Below, piece after piece: positions 8,524-19,689 of a stretch of DNA of 64,000 nucleotides. Position 1 is the stretch's first letter. Every line of letters begins with the position of its first letter. The stretch spans positions 62,001 to 126,000 of the forward strand of contig SIJG01000134.1 in the NCBI GenBank assembly GCA_023374025.1, written 5' to 3'. The notes beneath the pieces were generated by a model. The model was given only the letters and a program-made list of their open reading frames with translations. It made no database searches and was not told where the DNA came from. Source of the DNA: Heterodera schachtii. Taxonomy: Eukaryota; Nematoda; Chromadorea; Rhabditida; Heteroderidae. Made by a program: the position numbers and the translations under genes.

Positions 8524-9640
8524 ACAACAAAATTAATGCTCCTAATAAACTAATGAGACTGCATTTTCTTAATATTTGGTACATATTTTAGGTTTTGTAC
8601 ATATTTTATATTTTCTTTCACATATTTACATATGTACATATTTTGACTACATTTTCTGCATTTTTTTAACTGCCTTAATGATGACGACGGAGAGGTTTGT
8701 GAACAGTTTTTTTGCTTTTAGAAAATTTGCCAAAAATTCAAAAAAAAGGTCTTTTTGAAAGGGTGGAGAAGGGGCGGGGGGAATGGCATCGGTAGAGAGT
8801 CTCGGCAAACGATTCGAGACTTGGATTTTTTTGTGGGTTCTGCCTCGGGCAAGATTCTTCAACTCCCGAACCCGGATTCGAACAAAATCGGAAAAAGTCG
8901 AAAATTCATTTTTAACCAAAATTCACGTTCATTGTGTTCAAATCCGGGTTCGGGAGTCGGATTGAGTCAAAATTGGTGCCAGAATCAACTCCTAATCAAA
9001 ACAATGTTCTTTCCCCAATTCGCTCCATTTTCCTCTCCATTTCCTTACTAATTTCTGTTTCCTTTTTCCAGCGTGTTGTGCCTTCGTGTTGCATCGGACC
9101 ATGACTGGGCTTCTGTTGAAGACGCGTTTGAAGGTTTAATAATCCCTCATCAGTTATTAGGCTGTTTTTCAATTAGAGACTTTAAAAACAAAAAATGTTT
9201 GAGATTTGTTGGCAAAAAAACAAAAAGTTTTTGAGATTTGTTGGCACTTTTTTCTATGTGCTTTTATTTCAAAAATGTTTTCTTCGGTTTTTTCAATCCC
9301 ACCCGAATTCGGAGAAAAAGTCGAGAATTAATTTGAAATTCACATGGGACTGGTTCACCCAAATTTTCGAAAAACATTTTTTGTTTTCAAAGCTCATGCA
9401 AACATGGTTCGAGGGTTTTCGGGGTTGATGACTACGTATCTTTATTTAAATTAAAAAATGCTTTTGAATTTTTTTTTTTTGTGTGCAAACCACACGGGTG
9501 GGGGCACATCCCAAAATTTCGCCGGCCGCAGAAATTTAAATTTTTTTTTTCAAACTTAGAAATTTTCATGGAAAAAATACTTTGGAAATTTTTATACGAA
9601 AATTTCAAATTAGGTCAATGCCGCCCGCGCAAAGAATGGA
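8524..9640 (+). repeat. Segmental duplication, copy 1 (upstream of ankyrin fragment)
   Basis: It matches 22765-24000 in order and orientation: a start near AACAACAAAATTAATGCTCC, a TACATATTT-rich stretch, a TCGAAAATTCATTTTTAACC block, an exon-like piece after the acceptor at 9071 whose frame reads RVASDHDWASVEDAFEG, and an end with TTTCGGGGTT and a CGCCG-CAGAAATT motif. In both copies the next downstream item is an exon, but of different genes. The exon-like piece is kept in frame in both copies; its function is unknown. Confidence 0.75.
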
Positions 9641-10801
9641 CTTACGCCGATGCATTTGAGTGCGAAAGAGGACGAGTGCAGGTGGCTGATCATTTGTTCA
9701 ACAACGAGGCCGACATTAATGCGCAAACAAACGCCGGGTGAGTGAGTGGTCGATCAGTGCGGGTGGTCCTTTTGGGCAAGGCCTATGTTAATTTGTCTAA
9801 TGGATGATCTCCATTACACACACACACACATTAATTAGGCAAATTGGATAATTAAAAAAATCTTATTTAAGAGTGATTTTGTACACATAATTAAATCCAA
9901 ACAGGTCCTTATCCAGAAATAATTTTGGGCTGGCATTTTTTTTTTTTTTTTTGTTTTGCTCTTCCGGCATAAAATTTGTGCATTGGAAATTTTTGGTATT
10001 ATTTAATATCCAAATTATTTTTAACCCCCCCCCCCCCAAAAAAAATTTTCTTTTTGTGCCAACCTTTTTTGCCCGATTTTTGGCACAAATAATACGTTTT
10101 TTGTGTTGTCAGTTACACGCCGTTGCATCTCGTGTGCCACTTTTGCAAAATGAACATGGTCCGTTGGTTGGTGTCGCATGGGGCCAATGTGAACGCGGAG
10201 ACCAAGTCCAACTACACGCCGTTGCACCAAGCCGACCAGCAAGGGCACAACCATGTGGTCCAGTTTCTGTTGGACAATGGCGCATCGCCGAACACGCGAA
10301 CGGCGGTCAGTTTTATTTATTAATGTCCTTTATTCAATTACTCTTTTCTACCAATATATGTTTTTATTTGCATTCATCATACCTGAACTCTAGGGGCGGG
10401 GGTCTCTTAGAAAGGAAAGTCGATCGTAAGAAGTTGGGGGGTGGGCGGGGAGGGTGAAGGGGGTACACGTCGTCGGACGCGGCGGGAGGGTGAAGGGGGT
10501 ACACGTCGTCGGACATAACGTCGCCGCAAAAATTTTTTTTCAAAATTTTAAGAAAACTTTTCATTTATTGCTGCCGACGTTACGGCGGCGACGTTTTCTC
10601 CTACTCCCGGTGAAGGCAGCGAAAATTTTGAAAACGCGAAATTTTATACAAAAAGTTAAATAATTTTTTCAAATTTTAAGAGTGGACAAATCCCGTTGGC
10701 AATTGCACAATGCTTGGGCCTACGTTTGGGGTGGTCGAAACGCTGCGCACAGTCACCGAGACTACCGTAATCACGGAGACGACAACCATCGCTGAGGAAC
10801 G
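9614..10801 (+). pseudogene. Ankyrin (UNC-44/ANK-type) C-terminal ankyrin-repeat fragment, frameshifted
   Basis: Three exons can be placed: 9614-9737, 10113-10305 and 10681-10801, with acceptors TTAG, GTTGTCAG and TTTTAAG and donors GTGAGT, GTCAGT and GTATCG. They encode the last ankyrin repeats before the spectrin-binding region of conventional ankyrins: NGLTPMHLSAKED, then VADHLFNNEADINAQTNAG, YTPLHLVCHF, GANVNAETKSNYTPLHQA, then IPLAIAQCLGL and VVETLRTVTETTVITETTT. Two frame changes break it: one near 9670 in exon 1 and one near 10725 in exon 3 (net one base missing). The N-terminal repeats, the ZU5 and the death domains are absent. It looks like a duplicated fragment, not the working gene. 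Confidence 0.82.
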
Positions 10802-11370
10802 GTATCGGCTAATTCAATTCATTTTTTTTTTTGACAAATGCACCTTTATTAGAGAGGGATTTAAAAATTGCCGGTACATTTCTGTTATGGGACTACAAGC
10901 CAAAAATTTAAAGAAATCATTAAAAGTGCGTGTAACTAACCTTTCTTTTTCGCCACGATTTTCCAAATTTTTTTGAAGTGTAGGGTTAGCTACCGGAAAT
11001 TTTTTTTTGGAATTTTTGGCCGATTTTTAACAGATTTTTCCAAAATTGGCGACAAAAATGTATACTTTTTCAGAAATTTTTCAATTTTGTTTGAGAATTT
11101 TTCGGTTTCGGGGGAGGAGGGCTTTAGCCCCTTCAGCCCCCGCCCCCTCGCTACACACATTCACCTGAGTAATTCTACGCGCGCTTGTGAATTTTTCACG
11201 CCCTTTTGTTCATTTTAAAAAAAATTTTTGGCTGTAGTCATATAACAGGAAAGTACCAATTGCCCAACCTTCTCACAATCTGAATGCTTATTCCAACAAT
11301 GTTTTTTCCTATTCATTTTTTTTTTAATTTGATAGGACTCGAAAGTTTGGCGAGGGTGCCAATGCCAACA

Positions 11371-11463
11371 AAACAAATTCAACAACAACGGCACTTGCAT
11401 TGGTCAGCGAGGAGGAGGACAAGCGCTATGAAATGGACGAATTTGAAGAATGTGAGTGGAAAA
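11371..11463 (+). repeat. Partial copy of the exon at 11705-11932
   Basis: About 93-105 bases beginning GAGGGTGCCAATGCC or GAGAGTGCCAATGCC and running through the donor GTGAGTGGAAAAAA are virtually identical to 11840-11945. The upstream half of the exon is missing here and replaced by an unrelated AT-rich acceptor-like stretch. Confidence 0.8.
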
Positions 11464-11704
11464 AAAATTTAACATAATTATAAAAATTTTCCACCAATTT
11501 TCCATTAAATTTCGTTAAATTTTCAACAAAAAAAATTCATTAAAAAATAATGAAAATTGTGCAAAAAATTACTGTTAGTTCATTCAGCAGACTTCCTTTT
11601 AGAACACTTCATAAGTTAAGATTAAAATGTAAAAATATGAAATTTTTAAAATAATTAACAAAAAATCAATTTTAAATTTATTTAATAAATTAATTCATTT
11701 TTAG

Positions 11705-12507
11705 TTTTGAATTGGCCCGAGTACAACCACCACAGAGAAAGCAGCATTTACTTCCCGCGTGCTTTCGAAGCATTTGAGTCATTTTCACCGGACGATGAAA
11801 TGAGCGCGGATCAGCAACAGGAACAAGCGGAGGAGAGTGCCAATGCCAACAAAACAAATTCAACAACAACGGCACTTGCATTGGTCAGCGAGGAGGAGGA
11901 CAAGCGCTATGAAATGGACGAATTTGAAGAATGTGAGTGGAAAAAATAATTAATTTTTAATATTGTATCTCGGCAATTTTTTTATATTTTGCATATTTTA
12001 TAAAGGGTTTTCATTAAATCTAGATAATTTACCCGGTTTCCCTTTTTAAAACAAACTCGAACAAAAAAGTCGAAAATTTTAATTTGTTCCTAATTGATCG
12101 AACCAAGTTAAATTCAGTCAAAAACTGTTGCAGAATCAAAAAATGGTAATTCTGTACAGATATGAACATAAAAATTACTTTTGAAATTTCGACTTATTGT
12201 TCGGGTCCACGATTCGAAATTGATCAAAATGAATGTAGGATTCGGGTTCCCCGACTCAGAAAACACCTATAAACATATTTTCATGACTTTTTGAACAAAA
12301 AAATTTTTCTTCCAAAAAGGGGGCCTACCATCTAAAGTATTACTGTTTTATAATATTTTTATGTACTACCGGTGATGGATTCCATTGTTAAAGAAAAACA
12401 AATTGAAATTTTCGAGATTTAAATCACTCAATTTAGGCCATTGTCTCGACAAAAAGAAGAAAAAGAATCGGGACAAAGCGGCGGAAAAGGGTGCCGAAAT
12501 GTGCTGA
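11705..12507 (+). CDS. 3' exons of an unknown acidic/Lys-rich protein
   Basis: Exon 11705-11932 (acceptor TTTTTAG, donor GTGAGT) encodes an acidic segment: NWPEYNHHRESSIYFPRAFE, then SPDDE, a Gln/Glu stretch, NSTTTALALVSEEEDKRYEM. Exon 12437-12507 joins in frame and gives a short Lys-rich end (CHCLDKKKKKNRDKAAEKG...) before TGA. It could be the distal end of the ankyrin locus upstream, or another gene; I do not recognise it. The last exon and its downstream DNA recur in inverted orientation near 18650-18715 and 29750-29815, so this 3' end has been copied around. Confidence 0.5.
12150..12345. repeat. Half copy of the GGTAATACT palindromic element family
   Basis: Contains the family core (GTCCACGATTCGAAATTG-like, GTCGAAAATTTTAA) and an outer end GGGGGCCTACCATCTAAAGTATTAC. 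The other arm is not complete. Confidence 0.6.
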
Positions 12508-12927
12508 AGAAGTGAAATATAATTGAGAAATGATCGGCTATTTTTGGAGATTATTCAATGGACAAATGGATCTGTTGATTATTTTAGATGCTCATTTGCT
12601 CATTAATTTTTTTGTTTTTTGCTATGAAAATAATATTTATTTATTTCTTTTCTGGCATATGTAAATTTCGCAATTCTATCCGTGCCAATAATCATTTTCA
12701 TGTAATTTCATGCATTTGAATTGAATTTGTATAAATGTGAATTCTTAATTCTAATTTTCGACATTTTCTTAAGAATCCTGGTTCGGGGTGCCGAAATAGA
12801 TGTCGGATTTGGGTCCCTCAGCCCTGAAAAAAACTCAAAATTACAGAAAATTTCTTCAAAATTCGTCCAAAGAGACCCTAAAAATGAAAAGTAGTTAAAT
12901 AACAAGGAAAGGAATAATTTTGTTTTA

Positions 12928-13117
12928 AGAAGAGAGAGGGAGGGGAGAGAGAGGGGAGTGGAGAGAGAGGGAGACAAAGAAAGAGTGAGGAGAGAGAGTG
13001 AGGAGAGAGAGGGGATATAGAGTGAGGGGGAGAGAGAGGAGGAGAGAGTGAGGGGGAGAGAGAAGAATAGAAAGAGAGAGAGATGGGGAGAAGATTAAGA
13101 GAGAGAGAATGAGAGAT
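12928..13117. repeat. GA-rich microsatellite interrupting the carboxylesterase fragment
   Basis: Almost pure GAGAGA/GGGAGA. On the minus strand it replaces coding sequence directly after the esterase motif GPVKGFTDI. Confidence 0.9.
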
Positions 13118-13480
13118 GTCAGTGAAGCCTTTGACCGGTCCGAACATTGTGTGCACAACAGTTGGCACTATTTGAGGCAATTAGAAAATTTTTAAAACCC
13201 TTGGAAATGGACTCGCTTTGGTTAATGGCACAAGTGCCGAATTCGTCGCCCATTGCTCCGTCGCCTCCATAGGGAATTGGAAGTCCCATTGGCTGTTGTT
13301 GTTGGCCCCAATCTGATTTCACGGCGTATCCTTCCACCACTTTTTTCATCTCCAATTTCACCGCATTCGCTGTTAAAATAACAAAAAAAAAGGGCAAAGA
13401 AAAAACCGAAATGATTTTTGGAACGCATTTCTGAATAATTCCGAATTAAAAAATTTAATTTAACCCATCGGCGTAAAAAC
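13118..13480 (-). pseudogene. Carboxylesterase (type B) N-terminal fragment, copy A
   Basis: The minus strand encodes a secretory start and linker (VILTANAVKLEMKKVVEGYA, then GLPIPYGGDGAMGDEFGT) and, across a short intron, the start of a carboxylesterase domain (VVHTMFGPVKGFTDI). The alpha/beta hydrolase body, including the catalytic Ser motif, is absent: the sequence runs into a GA/CT microsatellite. It is the inverted copy of 28751-29180, which differs by small frame changes. A secreted esterase is the family role; neither copy can make one. Confidence 0.72.
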
Positions 13481-13744
13481 ATTTGTTACAATGAATGGAA
13501 AAGTTGACAATGTTTCCCAAGAAAATTGGCTCCATTTTATTTTAAGCACTCTTTTTGGCTGAACGTACAAAGAATTGATCAATCAGAAAAGGTAAAGAGA
13601 AAGAAAATTGATGAAAATAATTGACAAAGGAAAATAAAAATAAAAATGAAAAATTAAATTAAATTAAAAAAGAATTTAATTAAACTAAATACTTAAGTGG
13701 AAAAGGTTGAACAAAAGGATCTCAGAAACTTTTACTGCTGAACA

Positions 13745-16700
13745 GAATAAATAAAAATAACAGCAAAAGCAACAACACAACCGCAACAACAGCAACAACA
13801 ACACAACAGCAACAATACAACAGCAATAACGGCAACAACAACAGCAACAAAACGGCAGCAACCAACAACAGCAACAACACAACATCAAGAACAGCAATAA
13901 CACAACAGCAACAACAGCAACAACAACAACGCAACAGCAGACAACAACAGCAACAACAGCAATAACAGCAACAACACAACAGCAACAACAGCAGCAACAC
14001 AACAGCAACAACACAACAGCAACAACACAACAGCAACAACACAACAGCAACAACACAACAACAACACAACAGCAGACAACAACAGCAACAACACAACAGC
14101 AACAACAACAACACAACAGCAGACAACAACAGCAACAACACAACAGCAACAACAACAACAGCAACAACACAACAGCAACAACACAACAGCAACAACACAA
14201 CAGCAACAACACAACAGCAACAACTACCACACAACAGCAACAACACAACAGCAACAACAACAACAGCAACAACACAACAGCAACAACAGCAACAACACAA
14301 CAGCAACAACACAACAGCAACAACAGCAACAACAACAGCAACAACACAACAGCAACAACAGCAGCAACACAACAGCAACAACACAACAGCAACAACAACG
14401 ACAGCAATAACAGCAACAACACAACAGCAACAACAGCAGCAACACAACAGCAGCAACAGCAACAACACAACAGCAACAACACAACATCAAGAACAGCAAT
14501 AACACAACAGCAACAACACAACAGCACAACACAACAGCAACAACACAACAGCAACAACAACAACACAACAGCAGACAACAACACAACAGCAACAACAACA
14601 ACAGCAACAACACAACAGCAACAACAGCAGCAACACAACAGCAGCAACAGCAACAACCCAACAGCAACAACACAACATCAAGAACAGCAATAACACAACA
14701 GCAACAACACAACAGCAAAACAAAACAACAACAGACAAACACAACACAACACAGCACCAACACAACAGCAACAACACACAACAGCAACACACAAGCACAA
14801 CACAAGCACACAACAGCAACAACACAACAGCAACAACAACGACAACGACAGCAATAACAGCAACAACACAACAGCAACAACATCAGCAACACAACAGCAG
14901 CAACAGCAACAACACAACAGCAACAACACAACAGCAACAACACAACATCAAGAACAGCAATAACACAACAGCAACAACACAACAGCAACAACACAACAGC
15001 AACAACAGCAGCAACACAACAGCAGACAACAACAGCAACAACAGCAATAACAGCAACAACACAACAGCAACAACAGCAGCAACACAACAGCAACAACACA
15101 ACAGCAACAACACAACAGCAACAATACAACAGCAACAACAGCAGCAACACAACAGCAACAACAACAGCAACAAAAGCAACAACAATAGCAACAACACAAC
15201 AGCAACAACACAACAGGGTAATACTGTCGGTGGTACCCCCCCCTTTTTGAAAAAAAATATTTTTGTTTTCAAAAGACATGAAAGCATGTTTCCCAGGGTT
15301 TTCGGGGTCGCTGAACACGAATCCGGCATCCATTTCAGCCAATTCCGAATCCCGGACCTGAATTCGAACAAAAGTTCGAAAATTAAAATTTTTCGAATTT
15401 TGTATTTTTGGTCCAAAGTGGTTTAAATAATTTTTTTATTGAAGTATTAATGAATTTCTGATTGATTCCGCGAAGTTAGCCGGTTTTGAACGAAAAATAC
15501 AAAATCGAAAAATTTTAATTTTCGAACTTTGGTTCGAATTCAGGTCCGGGATTCGGAATTGGCTGAAATGGATGCCGGATTCGTGATCAGCGACCCCGTA
15601 CACCCTAGGAAACATGTTCTTGTCTTTTGAAAACAAAAATATTTTTTTAAAAAAGGTACCATCGACAGTATTACCCACAACAGCAACAACAGCAACAACA
15701 ACAGCACAACAGCAACAACACAACAGCAACAACAACAACACAACAGCAGACAACAACAGCAACAACAGCAATAACAGCAACAACACAACAGCAACAACAG
15801 CAGCAACACAACAGCAACAACACAACAGCAACAACACAACAGCAACAACACAACAACAACACAACAGCAGACAACAACAGCAACAACACAACAGCAACAA
15901 CAACAACAGCAACAACACAACAGCAACAACAGCAACAACACAACAGCAACAACACAACAGCAACAACACAACAGCAACAACTACCACACAACAGCAACAA
16001 CAGCAACAACACAACAGCAACAACAACAACAGCAACAACACAACAGCAACAACAGCAACAACACAACAGCAACAACACAACAGCAACAACACAACAGCAA
16101 CAACACAACAACAACACAACAGCAGACAACAACAGCAACAACACAACAGCAACAACAACAACAGCAACAACAACAACACAACAGCAGACAACAACAGCAA
16201 CAACACAACAGCAACAACAACAACAGCAACAACACAACAGCAACAACAGCAACAACACAACAGCAACAACACAACAGCAACAACACAACATCAAGAACAG
16301 CAATAACACAACAGCAACAACACAACAGCAACAACACAACAGCAACAACAACAACACAACAGCAGACAACAACAGCAACAACACAACAGCAACAACAACA
16401 ACAGCAACAACACAACAGCAACAACAGCAGCAACACAACAGCAGCAACAGCAACAACACAACAGCAACAACACAACAGCAACAACACAACATCAAGAACA
16501 GCAATAACACAACAGCAACAACACAACAGCAACAACAGCAACAACAACAACATCAAGAACAACAATAACACAACAGCAACAACACGACAGCAGACAACAA
16601 CAGCAACAACACAACAGCAACAACACAACAGCAACAACAGCAGCAACACAACAGCAACAACACAACAGCAACAACAACAGCAACAACACAACAGCAACAA

Positions 16701-16796
16701 CACAACAGCAACAACAGCAACCACACAACAGCAACAACACAACAGCAACAACACAACAGCAACAACAGCAACCACACAACAGCAACAACACAACAG
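13745..16796. repeat. 14-bp minisatellite (GCAACAACACAACA), about 2.6 kb plus an inserted element
   Basis: The basic unit is GCAACAACACAACA with variants such as CAGCAGACAACAACA and CATCAAGAACAGCAATAAC. Because 14 is not a multiple of 3 and the unit has no stop word on either strand, long frames stay open in all six phases (Gln/Asn/Thr-rich forward; Leu/Val/Cys-rich reverse). These are composition artefacts, not genes. The array is split at 15217-15675 by a palindromic element. Confidence 0.93.
15217..15675. mobile_element. Palindromic hAT-like MITE inserted in the minisatellite
   Basis: It begins GGTAATACTGTCGGTGGTACC and ends with the near-complement GGTACCATCGACAGTATTACC; the arms run toward the centre. 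The 8 bases on both sides are CACAACAG, a target duplication of the length typical of hAT transposons. There is no coding capacity, so it would be moved by a transposase encoded elsewhere. Confidence 0.82.
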
Positions 16797-17110
16797 GGTA
16801 ATACTGTCGATGGTACCCCCCCCCCTTTTTGAAAAAAAATATTTTTGTTTTCAAAAGACATGAAAGCATGTTTCCCAGGGTTTTCGGGGTCGCTGAACAC
16901 GAATCCGGCATCCATTTCAGCCAATTCCGAATCCCGGACCTGAATTCGAACCAAAGTTCAAAAATTAAAATTTTTCGAATTTTGTATTTTTGGTCCAAAG
17001 CAGTGATGCCAACCCGAAACCCGAAACCCGAGGTTTTTCTCGACCCGAAACCCGAACCCGAAATTTTTCGAGTGCCCGACCCGAAACCCGAACCCGAAAT
17101 TTTTCTCTGC
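16797..17110. repeat. Truncated left arm of the GGTAATACT element, followed by CCCGAAACCCGAA repeats
   Basis: 16797-17000 closely matches the left arm of the 15217 element. It breaks off at CCAAAGCAGTGATGCC and is followed by tandem ACCCGAAACCCGAA words to about 17105. Confidence 0.75.
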
Positions 17111-18224
17111 ACCCAATCATCTACCATGGAAAGTATGAGAAATGAAATTTTATAAGTGGCCTATGGTTTTGGAATAGACTGTAAGTCTTTTACAGCATTT
17201 TCGATTTTACACCCCCCTAAATTCGGAACTTTTTAGCAACTATTTACCTTTTTTAGCAACTATTTTTGAGATTTTTTAGAAACTAAAAATTAATTATTTT
17301 GGCAGTTTTTAGCAACTATAAATGTTATCCCTACTAATAAGCATGAAAAACGCATTTCTAACTTGGTTTGAGGTTCCTTGGCCCAACTTTTTCATGCTTT
17401 GTGTTTAATGCAGATTGTGAGCTTGTAATTTTTGTGCTGAATTTAGCATTTCTGTGCTTATTTTGTGCTTAGTTGGCATTTTTTGTAAAATTTTCACTAA
17501 AACATTGTTCCCAGCAATAACAACGAAAAATTCACCCTTAAGAATCGACCTAAAAAATTTTCAAAAAACACACATACCCCTAAAAATACAAAATTTTCTC
17601 AAAAATCCATACTCAAAAAATTTAAAATTTCTGTTTTTTAAGAAAATATTAAATATAGTGTGAAAAGAAAAATTGAAAATTTATTGTTAACTGAAACTTT
17701 TTGCCTAAAAATCATCAAATTTTTATGTTGTTTTTTTCGATTTTTTGTGCTGATTTTGCAATTTGCATGCTGATTTCGTTCTGATTTGTGAATTTAGCAT
17801 TTTTTGATGCTGAATTAAGTGCTAATTAATAATTATCATTTTTTGGTGCTGAAAAATCCAGTCTCTACTTATCATATATAAAACAACAAAAAATGCAAAT
17901 TCATAATTCAAGACAATTAAATGTGAAAAATCAGGCAAATTTGAAAAAGAACTTTTTAATTAAAAAAGAAGAATTTTTAAAACAAAAAAAATAAAATAAG
18001 GAAAAAATATTCAGTAAAAAACTAAAAAATCAAATGAAAAATGATAAAAGACTATAAAAATTGTAACAAAATCGGAGTTACCGTGCACTAAAGTTGTTTC
18101 TAACTACTGTAGTATAAGTATTAATTTTTACTGCAATTGACTTATTGTACTAATTTTATTTTTTAACGCTAAATAAAAATTTATGACATCGGTGAATTTT
18201 ATCAGAAAAGTCATTTAAAACATA
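17111..18224. other. AT-rich stretch, no gene seen
   Basis: Contains TTTTTAGCAACTA and TTTGTGCTGATTT/AATTTAGCATTTTT word repeats only. No supported coding frame or splice structure on either strand. Confidence 0.6.
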
Positions 18225-18790
18225 AATTATTCCTTTCCTTGTTATTTAACTACTTTCCATTTTTAGAGTCTCTTTGGACGAATTTTGAAGAAATTTTCTG
18301 TAATTTTGAGTTTTTTTCAGGGCTGAGGGACCCAAATCCGACATCTATTTCGGCACCCCGAACCAGGACTCTTAAGAAAATGTCGAAAATTAGAATTAAG
18401 AATTCACATTTATACAACAAATTCAATTCAAATGCACGAAATTACATGAAAATGATTATTGGCACGGATAGAATTGCGAAATTTACATATGCCAGAAAAG
18501 AAAGAAATAAATATTATTTTCATCGCAAAAAAACAACAAAATTAACGAGCAAATGAGCATCTAAAATAATCAACAGATACATTTGTCCATTCAATAATCT
18601 CCAAAAATAGCCGATCATTTCTCAATTATATTTCACTTCTTCAGCACATTTCGGCACCCTTTTCCGCCGCTTTGTCCCGATTCTTCTTCTTCTTTTTGTC
18701 GAGACAATGGCCTAAATTGAGTGATTTAAATCTCGAAAATTTCAATTTATTTTTCTTTAACAATTGAATTCATCAACATTGTGTATATAT
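18225..18790 (-). repeat. Inverted copy of the 12430-12910 gene end
   Basis: The reverse complement of 12430-12910, including the short Lys-rich last exon (on the minus strand near 18650-18715, between an acceptor and TGA-equivalent positions). It is in the same orientation as 29365-29880, and both are followed by a GGTATACTTTAATGG element and an F-box copy. Confidence 0.75.
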
Positions 18791-18798
18791 TTGAAAAC

Positions 18799-19648
18799 GG
18801 TATACTTTAATGGTGGGCCCCCTTTTTGGAAGAAAATTTTTTTGCTCTAAAAAGTCATGAAAATGTTATAGGTGTTTTCTGATCGGGGAACCCTCAAACA
18901 AAAAGTCAAAATTAGTTTTTTTTTGTTTTGTTCGTATCTGTATAGAATGACCATTTTTTTGATTCGGCAACGGTTTTTGATTGAATTTAGCTTGGTTCGA
19001 TCAATTAGGAACAAAAGTAAAAATTTTAAAGTTTTCTACTTTTTTGTTCGAGTTCGGCGGAGCAGGACAAAACTCCGCCGCCGAAACTCCGCCGCCGAAA
19101 TTCCGCCGCCGAAACTCCGCCGGCCGAAACTCCGCCGAGACATAACTCCGCCGGGAAAAAAATTTTTAAAAACTAGAAATTTTTCAAGAAAAAAATCTTA
19201 GAATAATTTTTTCTTAGAAAATTCGAAGAAAAAAGAAATTTCAAAAAAAAGTTCAAGCGATTTTTTCAAAACTTAATGATGAAAAACTAAGAATTTTCAA
19301 AAAAATTTCAAAAAATCGCTTAAAATTTTTTTAAAATTATTTTTTTCTTCGAATTTTCAAAGAAAAAATTTTTCTAAGATTTTTTTCTTGAAAAAATTTC
19401 TAGTTAGAAAATTTTTTCCCCGGCGGAGTTATGTCTCGGCGGAGTTTCGGCCGGCGGAGTTTCGGCGGCGGAGTTTCGGCGGCGGAGTTTTGGGGTGCAC
19501 CGCGAGTTCGGAGCCGGTATTCAAAATTAGTCAAATGAATATCGGATTCGGATTCTCCGACCCAGAAACCCGACATAAACATCTTTTCTCGACTTTTTTA
19601 AACAAAAAATTTTTCTTCAAACGGGGGCTCACCATCTAAAGTATTACC
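18799..19648. mobile_element. GGTATACTTT/AAAGTATTACC palindromic element carrying a nested insertion
   Basis: The outer arms match the element at 29881-30311: GGTATACTTTAATGGTG on the left, CACCATCTAAAGTATTACC on the right. Removing the nested 19058-19503 segment restores the layout of the sister copy. Confidence 0.75.
19058..19503. mobile_element. 446-bp foldback with GCCGCCGAAACTCC arms, 8-bp target duplication
   Basis: Flanked on both sides by GAGTTCGG (19050-19057 and 19504-19511). The sister copy has an intact empty site with a single GAGTTCGG at 30167-30174. The arms are tandem GCCGCCGAAACTCC words on the left and their complement GGCGGAGTTTCGGC on the right, around an AT-rich core that is itself partly palindromic. 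No coding capacity. Confidence 0.85.
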
Positions 19649-19689
19649 ATAAATTTCTAAAAAAATTTTAATTGTTCTATTATTCATAC

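Noticed and set aside
10021..10564. Minus-strand ORFs opposite the ankyrin exon
   Set aside because: They are shadows of the + strand ankyrin coding sequence and of a short GGGTACACGTCGTCGGAC repeat.
13685..16793. Very long Leu/Val/Cys-rich or Gln/Asn/Thr-rich reading frames
   Set aside because: They are products of a 14-bp stop-free minisatellite and are open in several phases and on both strands.
13745..16796. CRISPR-like array
   Set aside because: There are no unique spacers between constant repeats; it is an ordinary minisatellite in a eukaryotic genome.
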